Assembly (NCBI GenBank): GCA_947498455.1
Contig: CANMKK010000007.1
Coordinates: 102,077 to 166,076 of the forward strand
Reading direction: 5' to 3'
Source: an uncultured Aquimarina sp.
GTDB taxonomy: Bacteria > Bacteroidota > Bacteroidia > Flavobacteriales > Flavobacteriaceae
DNA length: 64,000 nucleotides
In this document: positions 1 through 9,403 of the stretch, piece after piece
Layout: each line of letters opens with the position of its first letter
Numbering within the stretch: the stretch's first letter is position 1
Position numbers and translations under genes: made by a program
Notes under the pieces: generated by a model
What the model saw: the letters and a program-made list of their open reading frames with translations, nothing else
The model's database searches: none
What the model was told of the DNA's origin: nothing

Positions 1-609
1 AAACAATAGAATATTAATGCCTTTTTTTGCACATGTAGAACGATAAGATCCATCTAGATTTTTGGATAACAATGTAAAAGGTGCATTAAAAATTTTCGCA
101 AGTGCTACTAAATCTTCATTCTTCGGATCAACTCGTATATGTGGAGCATTAAACCTACTACTACCACCAGTATGAAAATCCATACAATAATCTGCAACCG
201 GCAATATTTGATTAACAAATTGGTATGCAAAACGACTAGCTAAAGATCCATTTTTAGTTCCTGGAAAAACCCTATTAAGATCTCGTCCATCGGGGAAAAA
301 CCTATCCAAACTTAAAAACCCGAATACATTAAGCACAGGAATGCAGATAATACTTCCTTTTGCTGGTTTATTAATCTTCTTAGCAATAATTTGTCGCACA
401 ACCTCTACTCCATTAATCTCATCGCCATGAATCCCAGCAGTAATTAATACCGTAGGTCCAGGTTTCTTAGATCGTTCAACGATAATAGGTATTTCTACCT
501 TAGTGGAAGTATATAGCTTAGCAATATTAAAATTTATTGTTATACTCTTTCCTAACGGAATATCATGCCCTAAAATACTTAATACATCTTTCTGAATTTC
601 TTTTATCAT
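1..609 (-). CDS. Succinylglutamate desuccinylase/aspartoacylase-family zinc hydrolase (C-terminus cut off by window edge)
   Basis: The open frame runs from an ATG at 609 to the left edge, about 203 residues, so the C-terminal part is missing. It carries the signature of the AstE/aspartoacylase branch of zinc carboxypeptidases: HGDE at residues 61-64 (His and Glu zinc ligands), DLNRVFPG at 110-117 and a third ligand in DFHTGG (His146). Family members hydrolyse amide bonds of N-acyl amino acids or remove C-terminal residues. It starts 6 bp after the rimK-like stop and is the third gene of the operon, so an amino-acyl or peptide substrate linked to the ligase product is likely. Family assignment is firm; substrate unknown. 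Confidence 0.85.
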   Translation of the reverse strand, partial: MIKEIQKDVLSILGHDIPLGKSITINFNIAKLYTSTKVEIPIIVERSKKPGPTVLITAGIHGDEINGVEVVRQIIAKKINKPAKGSIICIPVLNVFGFLSLDRFFPDGRDLNRVFPGTKNGSLASRFAYQFVNQILPVADYCMDFHTGGSSRFNAPHIRVDPKNEDLVALAKIFNAPFTLLSKNLDGSYRSTCAKKGINILLF

Positions 610-615
610 AGTATA

Positions 616-1488
616 CTACATGCTTCTTTCTACATAGCGTATAATTGTTTTTGCTACATCTTTTCCGGTTGCTGTTTCTATCCCTTCTAGCCCCGGAGAT
701 GAATTAACCTCCAGAATTAATGGTCCTCGTTCACTTTGTAACATATCAACTCCTGCCACCCCTAGCTTTAGAGCTCTGGCGGCCTTGATTGCAGCATTCT
801 CCTCTTCGTCACTCAAAGTAATGATAGAAGCAGTACCACCTCTATGCAGGTTAGATCTAAACTCTCCTTCTTTACCTTGCCTCTTCATTGCTCCTACCAC
901 CTGACCATCTACAACTAATGCTCTAATATCTGCTCCCTTTGCTTCTTTAATAAATTCCTGAACAATCACTCTGGCTTGCAATCCGTTAAACGCTTCCAGA
1001 ACAGATTCTGCCGCTGTTCTTGTTTCAGCTAATACCACTCCTAAACCTTGTGTCCCTTCTAATAGCTTAATTATTAAAGGTGCTCCTCCTACGTGTGATA
1101 TTACCTCAGAAACATCTTTAGAATAATTAGTAAATACCGTTTTAGGCAAACCCAATCCCGCTTTCGATAATATCTGAAGACTCCTAAGTTTATCCCTGGA
1201 TTGCACCAATGCCTGCGATTGAACAGTTGTAAAAACACTCATCATTTCAAACTGTCTTACAACCGCCGTTCCATAAAAAGTAATCGATGATCCTATTCTT
1301 GGTATTACAGCATCTACATGATCTAGCTTTTTCCCTCTGTAATAGATTTCAGGTTTTTTCTTTTCAATAACAATATCACAATTTAATGGATCAATTACCT
1401 GTACATTATGTTTACGTTTTACTGCTGCCTGTACTAATGCATTAGTCGAGTATAAACCCGCACTGCGCGATAAAATTTTTATGTTCAT
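616..1488 (-). CDS. rimK: RimK-family ATP-grasp alpha-L-glutamate ligase
   Basis: 290 residues, the usual length for RimK. The N-terminal part holds the pre-ATP-grasp fold ([12 protein letters not shown] near residue 65). The ATP-grasp core follows, with an [12 protein letters not shown] glycine-rich loop around 142-153, [15 protein letters not shown] near 176-190 and the metal-binding [11 protein letters not shown] near residue 260. RimK enzymes add glutamate residues to the C-terminus of ribosomal protein S6 or to related acceptors. The start overlaps the stop of the upstream protease gene by 4 bp, so the two are translationally coupled. Whether S6 is the target here cannot be read from the sequence. 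Confidence 0.9.
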   Translation of the reverse strand: MNIKILSRSAGLYSTNALVQAAVKRKHNVQVIDPLNCDIVIEKKKPEIYYRGKKLDHVDAVIPRIGSSITFYGTAVVRQFEMMSVFTTVQSQALVQSRDKLRSLQILSKAGLGLPKTVFTNYSKDVSEVISHVGGAPLIIKLLEGTQGLGVVLAETRTAAESVLEAFNGLQARVIVQEFIKEAKGADIRALVVDGQVVGAMKRQGKEGEFRSNLHRGGTASIITLSDEEENAAIKAARALKLGVAGVDMLQSERGPLILEVNSSPGLEGIETATGKDVAKTIIRYVERSM

Positions 1489-1916
1489 TCGTTTCTTTTA
1501 TTATAAGATTGGTCTTCAAGCTGGGGATCAACTAAAAATTTCCCACTTAAGAATTTGCGTCCAATCAATACAGGAAAGCGCATATCATCACGAGAAGACA
1601 AAGTAAGTGTTATAGGGAATGTTTTATTAAATAAAGTAACTTTTGTTTTTATTGCGTACCTCACTTCTACTTTCCCATTACTACTTTTCACCGCAGTAAT
1701 ATCATAATTTTTGAAAGTAAACTTCTTACCATTATATTCAGGATGGGTTGGGTCAAGAAATCTACATTCTAATTGTTCCCCAACTTCCCTAATTTCCTTA
1801 CAATGAATAGAAGATGTATAAGCTCCTGTATCAACCTTAACATCAATACCTTTCAGTTCTAAAAGCGAGAAATCTACTTTATCTGTTCTACCGATTATTT
1901 TCTTCTGATTTTCCAA
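1485..1916 (-). CDS. Retropepsin-like ATP-dependent zinc protease (RimB-type)
   Basis: 143 residues. The motif VDTGAYTSS places the aspartate (Asp29) of the Asp-Thr-Gly triad close to the N-terminus, as in single-domain retropepsin-like proteases of the family once called DUF785/putative ATP-dependent zinc protease. LIGRKFL near residue 118 matches the conserved second half of the fold. In Pseudomonas a protein of this family (RimB) acts together with RimK on S6 modification, and here the gene is first in an operon with rimK (4 bp overlap). There is no signal peptide, so it is cytosolic. The ATG at 1916 is chosen because no good upstream alternative exists. Confidence 0.8.
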   Translation of the reverse strand: MENQKKIIGRTDKVDFSLLELKGIDVKVDTGAYTSSIHCKEIREVGEQLECRFLDPTHPEYNGKKFTFKNYDITAVKSSNGKVEVRYAIKTKVTLFNKTFPITLTLSSRDDMRFPVLIGRKFLSGKFLVDPQLEDQSYNKRNE

Positions 1917-2080
1917 TAAATTGTATTATCAAATAAGAATACTAAAGTAATAAAAAACCTGATCTATTCTATATCGAAACCCTTTTTATCCTTAATTTCA
2001 ACCAATCTGTATTTAACAATAATTTAAACCTATTATAGCTACTTAAAAATAATTGTAATACATTAAATTTACACTAGAAT

Positions 2081-3880
2081 ATGCAACCTCCTTCATTAGA
2101 CATACAAATCAAAACATTGCCGACCGGACCAGGCGTATATCAATATTATGATAAAGATGAAAGCTTACTTTATGTTGGAAAGGCAAAAAATCTAAAAAAA
2201 AGAGTAACTTCTTACTTTACAAAGAACCATGACAACTATAAAACTAAAGTTCTAGTAAAAAAAATTTATCAGATAAAACATATTGTTGTTGAAACAGAAA
2301 CCGATGCTTTATTATTAGAAAACAATCTAATTAAGAAACATCAACCCCGGTTCAATGTAATGCTTAAAGATGATAAAACATATCCCTGGATTTGTATTAA
2401 AAAAGAACGATTTCCCAGAGTGTTCCCGACTAGGAATTTAATCAAAGATGGTTCCGAATATTATGGTCCTTATACTAATTTTAAAACAGTACACACACTT
2501 TTAGATCTTATAAAAGGATTATATCAACTCAGAACCTGTAATTATGATTTGTCTCAAGAAAAAATAAATAATGACAAATACAAAGTATGTCTTGAGTATC
2601 ACTTAGGGAATTGCAAAGGTGCGTGCGAAGGATTAGAAGAAGAAAGTGAATACAGAGAAAACATAGAAGCTATTCGTCAAATCGTAAAAGGTAACTTTAA
2701 AGATTCCTTGACTCGATTTAGAAAACAAATGATGGATCATGCTACTAAAATGGAGTTTGAAGATGCCCAAAAAATCAAAGAAAAAATTGAGGTTTTGGAA
2801 AAATATCAGGCAAAATCTACAGTGGTAAACCCTAAAATAAGTAATGTCGATGTGTTTTCTATTATTTCGGATGAATCTTACGGCTATATAAATTTCCTCC
2901 AAATTTCTTACGGAGCTATTATACGATCACATACTACAGAAATCAAAAAGAAGCTTGAAGAAACAGACAAAGAACTGCTAGAACTTGCTATCATAGAAAT
3001 AAGGCAGCGATTCAATTCAATGTCCAGAGAAATATACACTCCAATAGAAGTAGATGTAGGAGAAAACATAAAAATTACTATTCCTCAATTAGGCGACAAA
3101 AAAAAGATAGTAGACTTATCTCTTCGTAATGCTAAATACTACAGGCAAGAACGTTTTAAACAAATTAAAATTATTGATCCCGATAGGCATATTAAACGAT
3201 TAATGGCTCAAATGAAAAAAGATTTGAGACTACCCGAAGAACCTATACATATTGAATGTTTTGACAACTCTAACATCCAGGGAACAAACCCGGTTGCTGC
3301 CTGCGTAGTATTTAAGAATGGAAAACCCAGTAAAAAGGAATATCGAAAATTTAATATTAAAACTGTCGAAGGACCTAATGATTTTGCTTCGATGGAAGAA
3401 GTAGTATATAGACGTTATAAAAGATTATTAGACGAAGAAGAACCATTACCTCAACTTGTCATTGTAGACGGAGGCAAAGGACAATTATCATCCGGTCTCA
3501 AAGCACTTGATGAATTAAATCTTAGAGGTAAAATCACGATTATTGGAATTGCTAAAAGACTAGAAGAAATATACTATCCCGGAGACTCCATACCATTATA
3601 TCTCGATAAAAAATCAGAATCTCTAAAAATAATACAACATCTTAGAAATGAAGCGCATCGCTTTGGAATAACATTTCATAGACAAAAAAGAAGCAAAGCA
3701 GCATTAGATACTGAATTGGACACCATCCCAGGAATAGGCGAAAAAACTGTGATTGAATTATTAAAACACTTTAGGTCTGTAAAAAGAATCCAGGAAGCAA
3801 CTATAAAAGAACTTGCAGAAGTTGTAGGGAATTCACGTGCAACCAAAGTGTATAATTACTATCTTTCTAAAAAAGAATAA
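2081..3880 (+). CDS. uvrC: Excinuclease ABC subunit C
   Basis: 599 residues, full length for UvrC, the nuclease that makes both incisions in nucleotide excision repair with UvrA/UvrB. It has an N-terminal GIY-YIG domain (GPGVYQYYDKDESLLYVGK, residues 17-35), a UvrB-interacting UVR segment around 205-240, the RNase H-like C-terminal endonuclease domain (ECFDNSNIQG near 394 and VIVDGGKGQLSSGL near 461), and tandem helix-hairpin-helix motifs at the end (IPGIGEKT near 548). It is transcribed away from the rimK operon. The next gene starts 8 bp after its stop. Confidence 0.97.
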   Translation: MQPPSLDIQIKTLPTGPGVYQYYDKDESLLYVGKAKNLKKRVTSYFTKNHDNYKTKVLVKKIYQIKHIVVETETDALLLENNLIKKHQPRFNVMLKDDKTYPWICIKKERFPRVFPTRNLIKDGSEYYGPYTNFKTVHTLLDLIKGLYQLRTCNYDLSQEKINNDKYKVCLEYHLGNCKGACEGLEEESEYRENIEAIRQIVKGNFKDSLTRFRKQMMDHATKMEFEDAQKIKEKIEVLEKYQAKSTVVNPKISNVDVFSIISDESYGYINFLQISYGAIIRSHTTEIKKKLEETDKELLELAIIEIRQRFNSMSREIYTPIEVDVGENIKITIPQLGDKKKIVDLSLRNAKYYRQERFKQIKIIDPDRHIKRLMAQMKKDLRLPEEPIHIECFDNSNIQGTNPVAACVVFKNGKPSKKEYRKFNIKTVEGPNDFASMEEVVYRRYKRLLDEEEPLPQLVIVDGGKGQLSSGLKALDELNLRGKITIIGIAKRLEEIYYPGDSIPLYLDKKSESLKIIQHLRNEAHRFGITFHRQKRSKAALDTELDTIPGIGEKTVIELLKHFRSVKRIQEATIKELAEVVGNSRATKVYNYYLSKKE

Positions 3881-3887
3881 ACCTTCT

Positions 3888-6164
3888 ATGCATTATACCC
3901 ATACTCATCTATGCATATTGTTGTTCGTTCTGACACTTTTTGCGTCAGAATCTTTGTTTGCTCAAAAAGAAGGAGTATCAGAAATTCATAAGGATACTAT
4001 AGATAAAGATATTAAAGTCGGTCTTGTGCTAAGTGGTGGCGGTGCTAAAGGACTTGCTCATATTGGCGCCTTAAAAATCATAGAAAAATCAGGAGTAAGA
4101 ATAGACTACATCGGGGGAACAAGCATGGGAGCTATTGTTGGCTCCTTATATGCCTCTGGATATACTGCCACAGAATTAGATTCAATTTTTCGTAGTGTAG
4201 ATTTCGACAGACTGATACAAGATGATTTGCCTAGAAATGCTAAAACATTTTATGAACGAGAAGATGCCGAAAAATATGCATTAACATTACCTTTTGATAA
4301 TTTTAAAATAGGGCTGCCTCAAGGGTTATCAAAAGGACAAAATTTTTACAATGAATTTTCGAGATTATCGGCACATGTAAGTCACGTGAAAGATTTTAAC
4401 CAGTTACCTATTCCATTCTTTTGTATATCTACTAATATAGAGACAGGAGAGCAAGTACTACTAGATAAAGGATATTTACCCGAAGCCGTATCCGCTAGTG
4501 GGGCTTTACCATCAATTTTTAGCCCCATAGAGCTAAATGAGGTTTTAATGACCGATGGAGGTGTTACCAATAATTATCCGGTAAAAGAAATAAGGGATAA
4601 AGGAGCAGAAATAGTAATCGGTATAGACGTCCAAGATAGTTTAATGCCAAAAAATCAATTAAATTCTGTTACAAATATCATGTTACAGATAAGTAATTTC
4701 AGGACTATAAATGCTATGAAGTCCAAAATGAAAGAGACTGACATTTATATTAAACCTTCTATTACCGATTTTTCATTGATATCATTTGATCAAGCAGATA
4801 AGATCATAAAAAATGGAGAAAAAGCGGCCGAAGCAAATTACGACAAGCTAAAAGCAATCGCTAAACGTCAAATACTAGCTTCACGAAAAGTGATAGTTCC
4901 TAAAAACTCTGATACCCTAAAAATAAGTGGTGTTTCAATCTCAGGAAATCAAAGATATACTCGTTCTTACATTAAAGGAAAGCTAAAATTAAAAAAACCA
5001 AAAACCACAACCTATACAAAATTATATGAAGGAATCAATAACCTTTCTGCAACAGCTAATTTTGATCGGGTCAGTCATCGTTTAAAGAAGAATTCGAAAG
5101 GAACAGAATTGATCCTTAATGTAAAAGAATCTAAAAACACGATGCTACTCCGCTTGGCTTTGCATTATAATGATTTATATAAAACCGCAGCACTAGTTAA
5201 TTTTACCAAGAAAAGTTTCCTGTTTAATAATGATGTACTATCCTTTGATATAGCGTTAGGAGATAATATTAGATATGATTTTAATTATTACATTGACAAA
5301 GGATACTACTGGAGTATTGGATTAAAAAATAGCTTTAATCATTTTGATAAGAATGTAGCTTATGAACTAGTACGAAATGATTTTATACTTCCTGATATCG
5401 AAATTAATCAAATCAATCTCGATTTTTTAGACTTCAAAACTCAATTTTATATGGAAACACTGCTACATCAAACGTTTTCATTGGGCATTGGAGCCGAACA
5501 TAGAAGATTCAGATTGATTTCTGAAACAATCGGAGAAGACGAAGATCAATTACCTAGGGCAGTGTTTGACAACAGTGATTACTGGAGTACCCTAGCCTAT
5601 CTGCGATTTGATAATTATAACAATAAATATTTCCCTTCTTCTGGTTTTTATTTTGACGGGACAACAAATTACTATCTATTCGATAATAATATTAATAGTG
5701 AGGGTAGTAATTTTGTGATAGCCAAAGCTGATTTCGGACACGCATTTAAGATCACAAATAGAATATCAAGTACATTAGAATTAAGTGCTGGTGCTAGATT
5801 TGGAGAAAAAAACCTTAGAAGTCTTAACTTTTTTATTGGTGGCTTTGGTGCCAAAACCCTAAACCAAAATGTATCTTTTTATGGATATGATTTTTTAACT
5901 ATCGTTGGAGACAGTTATATAAAAACTTCCGCTACCTTAAATTATGAAATACTTAAAAAGAATCATCTTAATTTTACAGCAAATTATGCCAATGTAGGTA
6001 ATCAATTGTTCGAAAATGGAAACTGGTTGGAATCTCCAGAGTATTCTGGTTATGCGTTAGGATATGGTTTAGAAACATTTGCAGGCCCAATACAAGTAAA
6101 ATATTCGTACTCCCCAGAATTAAAAGAGAGTGAATGGCTTTTTAGCATAGGTTTTTGGTTTTAA
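3888..6164 (+). CDS. Patatin-like phospholipase with C-terminal BamA-type beta-barrel
   Basis: I start at the ATG at 3888 (758 residues); an earlier in-frame GTG lies inside uvrC and would spoil the signal peptide. The N-terminus is a Sec signal ending near SLFAQ (residue 26). The patatin domain has the oxyanion loop GGGAKG (50-55), the nucleophile elbow GTSMG (Ser79) and the dyad Asp in DGG (Asp223). It is followed by a POTRA-like stretch (about 345-410) and a beta-rich C-terminal half ending in Phe-Trp-Phe, typical of outer-membrane barrels. This matches the PlpD/surface-antigen type V architecture common in Bacteroidota. Predicted outer-membrane lipid acyl hydrolase; the substrate is unknown. 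Confidence 0.9.
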   Translation: MHYTHTHLCILLFVLTLFASESLFAQKEGVSEIHKDTIDKDIKVGLVLSGGGAKGLAHIGALKIIEKSGVRIDYIGGTSMGAIVGSLYASGYTATELDSIFRSVDFDRLIQDDLPRNAKTFYEREDAEKYALTLPFDNFKIGLPQGLSKGQNFYNEFSRLSAHVSHVKDFNQLPIPFFCISTNIETGEQVLLDKGYLPEAVSASGALPSIFSPIELNEVLMTDGGVTNNYPVKEIRDKGAEIVIGIDVQDSLMPKNQLNSVTNIMLQISNFRTINAMKSKMKETDIYIKPSITDFSLISFDQADKIIKNGEKAAEANYDKLKAIAKRQILASRKVIVPKNSDTLKISGVSISGNQRYTRSYIKGKLKLKKPKTTTYTKLYEGINNLSATANFDRVSHRLKKNSKGTELILNVKESKNTMLLRLALHYNDLYKTAALVNFTKKSFLFNNDVLSFDIALGDNIRYDFNYYIDKGYYWSIGLKNSFNHFDKNVAYELVRNDFILPDIEINQINLDFLDFKTQFYMETLLHQTFSLGIGAEHRRFRLISETIGEDEDQLPRAVFDNSDYWSTLAYLRFDNYNNKYFPSSGFYFDGTTNYYLFDNNINSEGSNFVIAKADFGHAFKITNRISSTLELSAGARFGEKNLRSLNFFIGGFGAKTLNQNVSFYGYDFLTIVGDSYIKTSATLNYEILKKNHLNFTANYANVGNQLFENGNWLESPEYSGYALGYGLETFAGPIQVKYSYSPELKESEWLFSIGFWF

Positions 6165-6333
6165 AGAGAATTATAAGAAATATTTCCGATATTTGTAATG
6201 CTATGAGTCTATTTTGGCAAGATTTACTGTTGTTACTACACTACCTTATCAAACGAAACCCTGAATAGGTGTAGGTTACTATATTACTAATTTTTATTAA
6301 AAAAAAATAGTTAACTTTTAATCTTAAAAAATC

Positions 6334-7491
6334 ATGCCTTTTTATCATTCATTAGGGAAAATACCTCCTAAACGTCATACAATATTTAGAAAACCCGATG
6401 GCAACCTTTATTATGAGCAGTTATTTGGCACTATAGGCTTTGATGGTATGGCTACTAATTCATATCATATTCATAGACCAACTCAGGTTAAAGAAATCAA
6501 GAATAGCTATAATGTAGCTCCGGAAATAGTGATTAAAAACAATATTAAATCCTATCGATTACATGGATTTAATATTACACCCCAAAAAGATTATCTACAA
6601 AGTAGAAAAAATGTACTAACCAATAGTGATGTTAGTATCATTTTGTCAGCACCACAGGAATCTACCTCAGATTATTTTTATAAAAATACAGATGCAGATG
6701 AGTTAATTTTTATTCATCGAGGAAGTGGCAAATTCAGAAGTCACTTAGGCAATCTTGATTTTAAATATGGCGACTATATCCTTGTTCCTCGCGGGACAAT
6801 TTATAAACTAGATTTTGACACTTCTGATAATAGATTATTTATTGTAGAATCAAGAAGGCCTATATATACACCTAAAAGATATCGAAACTGGTTTGGACAA
6901 CTACTAGAACACTCCCCATTCTGCGAAAGAGATTTCAGGACTCCCTATGAATTGGAATCTTATGATGAAAAAGGAGATTTTCTTATTAAAGTAAAGAAAC
7001 AAGATGAAATCTTTGATATGATCTATGCTACGCATCCATTTGATGTCGTAGGATATGATGGGTATAATTTTCCGTATGCTTTCTCCATTCATGATTTTGA
7101 ACCCATAACAGGAAGAATCCATCAACCACCACCTGTTCATCAAACTTTTGAGACAGATGCTTTTGTTGTATGTTCATTTGTTCCCAGACTATATGACTAC
7201 CATCCAGAAAGCATTCCTGCTCCTTATAACCATAGTAATATTGATAGCGACGAAGTATTGTATTATGTAGATGGTGATTTTATGAGTAGAAATGATATAG
7301 CCGCAGGTCATATTTCTCTTCATCCAGCAGGTATACCACATGGACCACATCCAGGTGCTGTAGAAAGAAGTATTGGTAAGACTAAAACAGACGAATTAGC
7401 CGTAATGGTAGATACTTTTAAACCATTAATGGTTACAAAAGAAGCTATGCAAATTGCAGATGAAGATTATTATAAATCTTGGCTAGAGTAA
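6334..7491 (+). CDS. hmgA: Homogentisate 1,2-dioxygenase
   Basis: 385 residues, cupin-type iron dioxygenase that opens the ring of homogentisate to maleylacetoacetate in tyrosine and phenylalanine breakdown. Recognised from the N-terminal MPFYHSLGKIPPKRHT and the metal region PPPVHQTFE (His near residue 269, Glu 4 further) followed by HPAGIPHGPHPG near the C-terminus, which supplies the last His ligand. It is followed 128 bp later by the gene for 4-hydroxyphenylpyruvate dioxygenase, which makes its substrate, so the pair forms the central homogentisate route. Cytosolic. Confidence 0.93.
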   Translation: MPFYHSLGKIPPKRHTIFRKPDGNLYYEQLFGTIGFDGMATNSYHIHRPTQVKEIKNSYNVAPEIVIKNNIKSYRLHGFNITPQKDYLQSRKNVLTNSDVSIILSAPQESTSDYFYKNTDADELIFIHRGSGKFRSHLGNLDFKYGDYILVPRGTIYKLDFDTSDNRLFIVESRRPIYTPKRYRNWFGQLLEHSPFCERDFRTPYELESYDEKGDFLIKVKKQDEIFDMIYATHPFDVVGYDGYNFPYAFSIHDFEPITGRIHQPPPVHQTFETDAFVVCSFVPRLYDYHPESIPAPYNHSNIDSDEVLYYVDGDFMSRNDIAAGHISLHPAGIPHGPHPGAVERSIGKTKTDELAVMVDTFKPLMVTKEAMQIADEDYYKSWLE

Positions 7492-7646
7492 AGAAATTTA
7501 AAAATTCTTAATGATGCTAAATTACAGAAAAGATATTACAGCACACCTAAGAGCAATGTGGTAAACATAATTGTACTTGATTTTCGATTATTATATAAAG
7601 AAAAAATCCAATAAGATTATTGTTTCATTATCAAATTTTAAAAAGT

Positions 7647-8786
7647 ATGTCTACAAATATAACACCACAAAATATAGAAAAAGTAGTTCCTGAAGCCGAA
7701 GATTTCCTTCCTCTATTAGGAACAGATTATGTAGAATTATATGTCGGCAATGCAAAACAAGCTGCCTATTATTATCAGTCTGCTTGGGGATTTCAACCCA
7801 TTGCATATGCTGGTTTAGAAACAGGGCTTAAAGATCGTGCTTCTTATGTTTTACAACAAGATAAAATAAAAATAATCCTTACCTCTCCATTACAACCAGA
7901 CGGAGATATCAATAAACATATTAATTCTCACGGTGATGGAGTAAAAGCAATCGCATTATGGGTAGACGACGCCACTAAGAGTTATGAAGAAACAACAAAA
8001 AGAGGAGCAAAATCATACATGAAACCGACCGTAAAGGAAGATGAAAATGGTAAGGTTGTTTTCTCAGGAATTCATACCTATGGCGAAACTGTACATATAT
8101 TTGTAGAACGCAAAAACTATAATGGCGTTTTTCTTCCTGGTTATATTCCTTGGGGGAAATCATTTAAAACTGAAACCACTGGTCTTAAGTTTATTGATCA
8201 TATAGTAGGTAATGTAGGATGGAATGAAATGAACAAATGGTGTGAGTTTTATGCCAAAGTTATGGGATTTGCCCAATTAGTATCATTTGACGACAACGAT
8301 ATCTCCACAGACTATACTGCATTGATGAGTAAAGTTATGAGTAATGGAAATGGGCGAATTAAATTTCCAATAAACGAACCTGCCGAAGGAAGAAAAAAAT
8401 CTCAAATAGAAGAATATATTGATTTCTATAATGGTGCTGGGGTTCAACATATGGCATTAGCTACCGACAATATTATAGAAACAGTTTCTACACTTCAAAA
8501 CCGAGGAGTTGATTTTTTAACTGTTCCTGCTACTTATTATGAAACAGTCTTAGACAGAGTAGGAGAAATCGATGAAGATCTCGAACCTTTAAAAGAACTT
8601 GGGATCCTAATTGATTGTGATGACGAAGGCTATTTACTACAGATTTTCACTAAACCAATATTAGATCGTCCTACAATGTTTTTCGAAATTATACAACGTA
8701 AGGGAGCGCAATCTTTCGGGAAAGGTAATTTTAAGGCGTTGTTTGAAGCAATTGAGAGAGAACAAGAACAGCGAGGAACTCTTTAG
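7647..8786 (+). CDS. hppD: 4-hydroxyphenylpyruvate dioxygenase
   Basis: The ATG at 7647 gives 379 residues; an in-frame TTG 27 bp upstream is less likely. Two vicinal-oxygen-chelate domains are visible. The C-terminal one carries the iron ligands: IDHIVGN (first His), GAGVQHMAL (second His) and FFEIIQRKG (Glu). The C-terminal helix GKGNFKALFEAIEREQ that closes the active site is intact. It converts 4-hydroxyphenylpyruvate to homogentisate, the substrate of the gene just upstream. No strong terminator separates the two genes, so co-transcription is possible. Confidence 0.95.
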   Translation: MSTNITPQNIEKVVPEAEDFLPLLGTDYVELYVGNAKQAAYYYQSAWGFQPIAYAGLETGLKDRASYVLQQDKIKIILTSPLQPDGDINKHINSHGDGVKAIALWVDDATKSYEETTKRGAKSYMKPTVKEDENGKVVFSGIHTYGETVHIFVERKNYNGVFLPGYIPWGKSFKTETTGLKFIDHIVGNVGWNEMNKWCEFYAKVMGFAQLVSFDDNDISTDYTALMSKVMSNGNGRIKFPINEPAEGRKKSQIEEYIDFYNGAGVQHMALATDNIIETVSTLQNRGVDFLTVPATYYETVLDRVGEIDEDLEPLKELGILIDCDDEGYLLQIFTKPILDRPTMFFEIIQRKGAQSFGKGNFKALFEAIEREQEQRGTL

Positions 8787-8910
8787 GGATAAATCCCATA
8801 AATCTATATGTACGTAATCGTTTTAAGCTTACAAAACCACTTAGATTTTTGATAAATTATGATTTTTTGCATAATTTTTTGTTAAACACCGTAATAAAAA
8901 AACGTTTTCG

Positions 8911-8942
8911 TTTGATAAATATGCAAAAAAAGCTGAAATTTG
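8911..8942 (+). promoter_or_regulatory. Candidate Bacteroidota promoter for an orphan transcript
   Basis: TTTG at 8911-8914 and GAAATTTG at 8935-8942 are separated by 20 bp, close to the Bacteroidota primary sigma consensus (TTTG about 19-20 bp before TAnnTTTG), with one mismatch at the first T of the -7 box. Transcription would start near 8949, just before a hairpin and 80 bp before an intrinsic terminator. Confidence 0.4.
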
Positions 8943-8948
8943 TCTATT

Positions 8949-9058
8949 GTAGAGTGGAGTGGTTACCGCTCTATACCAAAAACAATAATTATTCTCATAA
9001 TTTAAGTTTTTAGTTGGTTAATAAAAGTAAAAGAGAGCTGTGGTGGCTCTCTTTTTTT
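8949..9058 (+). ncRNA. Candidate small RNA between HPPD and a DUF3108 gene
   Basis: About 110 nt bounded by a promoter-like site upstream and a terminator downstream. The 5' end folds into a tight hairpin: TAGAGTGG at 8950-8957 pairs with CCGCTCTA at 8966-8973 (one G-U pair, 8-nt loop). A single-stranded AT-rich stretch follows, then the terminator stem at 9031-9053. I see no open reading frame with coding character in it. It does not look like tmRNA, RNase P or SRP RNA. Alternatively this could be the distal 3' UTR of the HPPD transcript. Confidence 0.35.
9029..9058 (+). terminator. Intrinsic terminator
   Basis: AAGAGAGC (9031-9038) and GCTCTCTT (9046-9053) form an 8-bp stem with a 7-nt loop, followed by a run of seven T ending at 9058. 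It lies 245 bp after the HPPD stop, far for that gene, which is why a separate short transcript is suspected. Confidence 0.8.
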
Positions 9059-9403
9059 ATTATCATTAGCTTTTAAAACAGGAACCAAAACCAACTAATT
9101 ATCAGAATATTATATCATAATTTCGTGATAAATTATTGAATTACACCAGAGATTTTTTTAAAGATAAGTTCTTAAAACTATACTTTGCAAATAAGTAAAA
9201 AACAGTTTCTCAATATATTGGATTTATCTGAAAATGATCTTTATCAAGATTTTCGGTTGCTTGTATTTTTATTATATTTTTTAAGAATTTAGTAATACCT
9301 CTCGTTTTTATGTGTTTATATTATATAGTACTTTTGGAACAGATATTGTAAAACACTTTAAAAACAATATTCGTGTTAAACGAAATAACGCTCAAAATTA
9401 GTT
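9059..9403. other. AT-rich intergenic stretch before the DUF3108 gene
   Basis: 345 bases with no supportable gene. Frames are short and broken, and no repeats or strong hairpins stand out. It presumably contains the promoter of the downstream DUF3108/tryptophan dioxygenase/M23 operon, but I cannot place a convincing -33/-7 pair. Confidence 0.5.
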
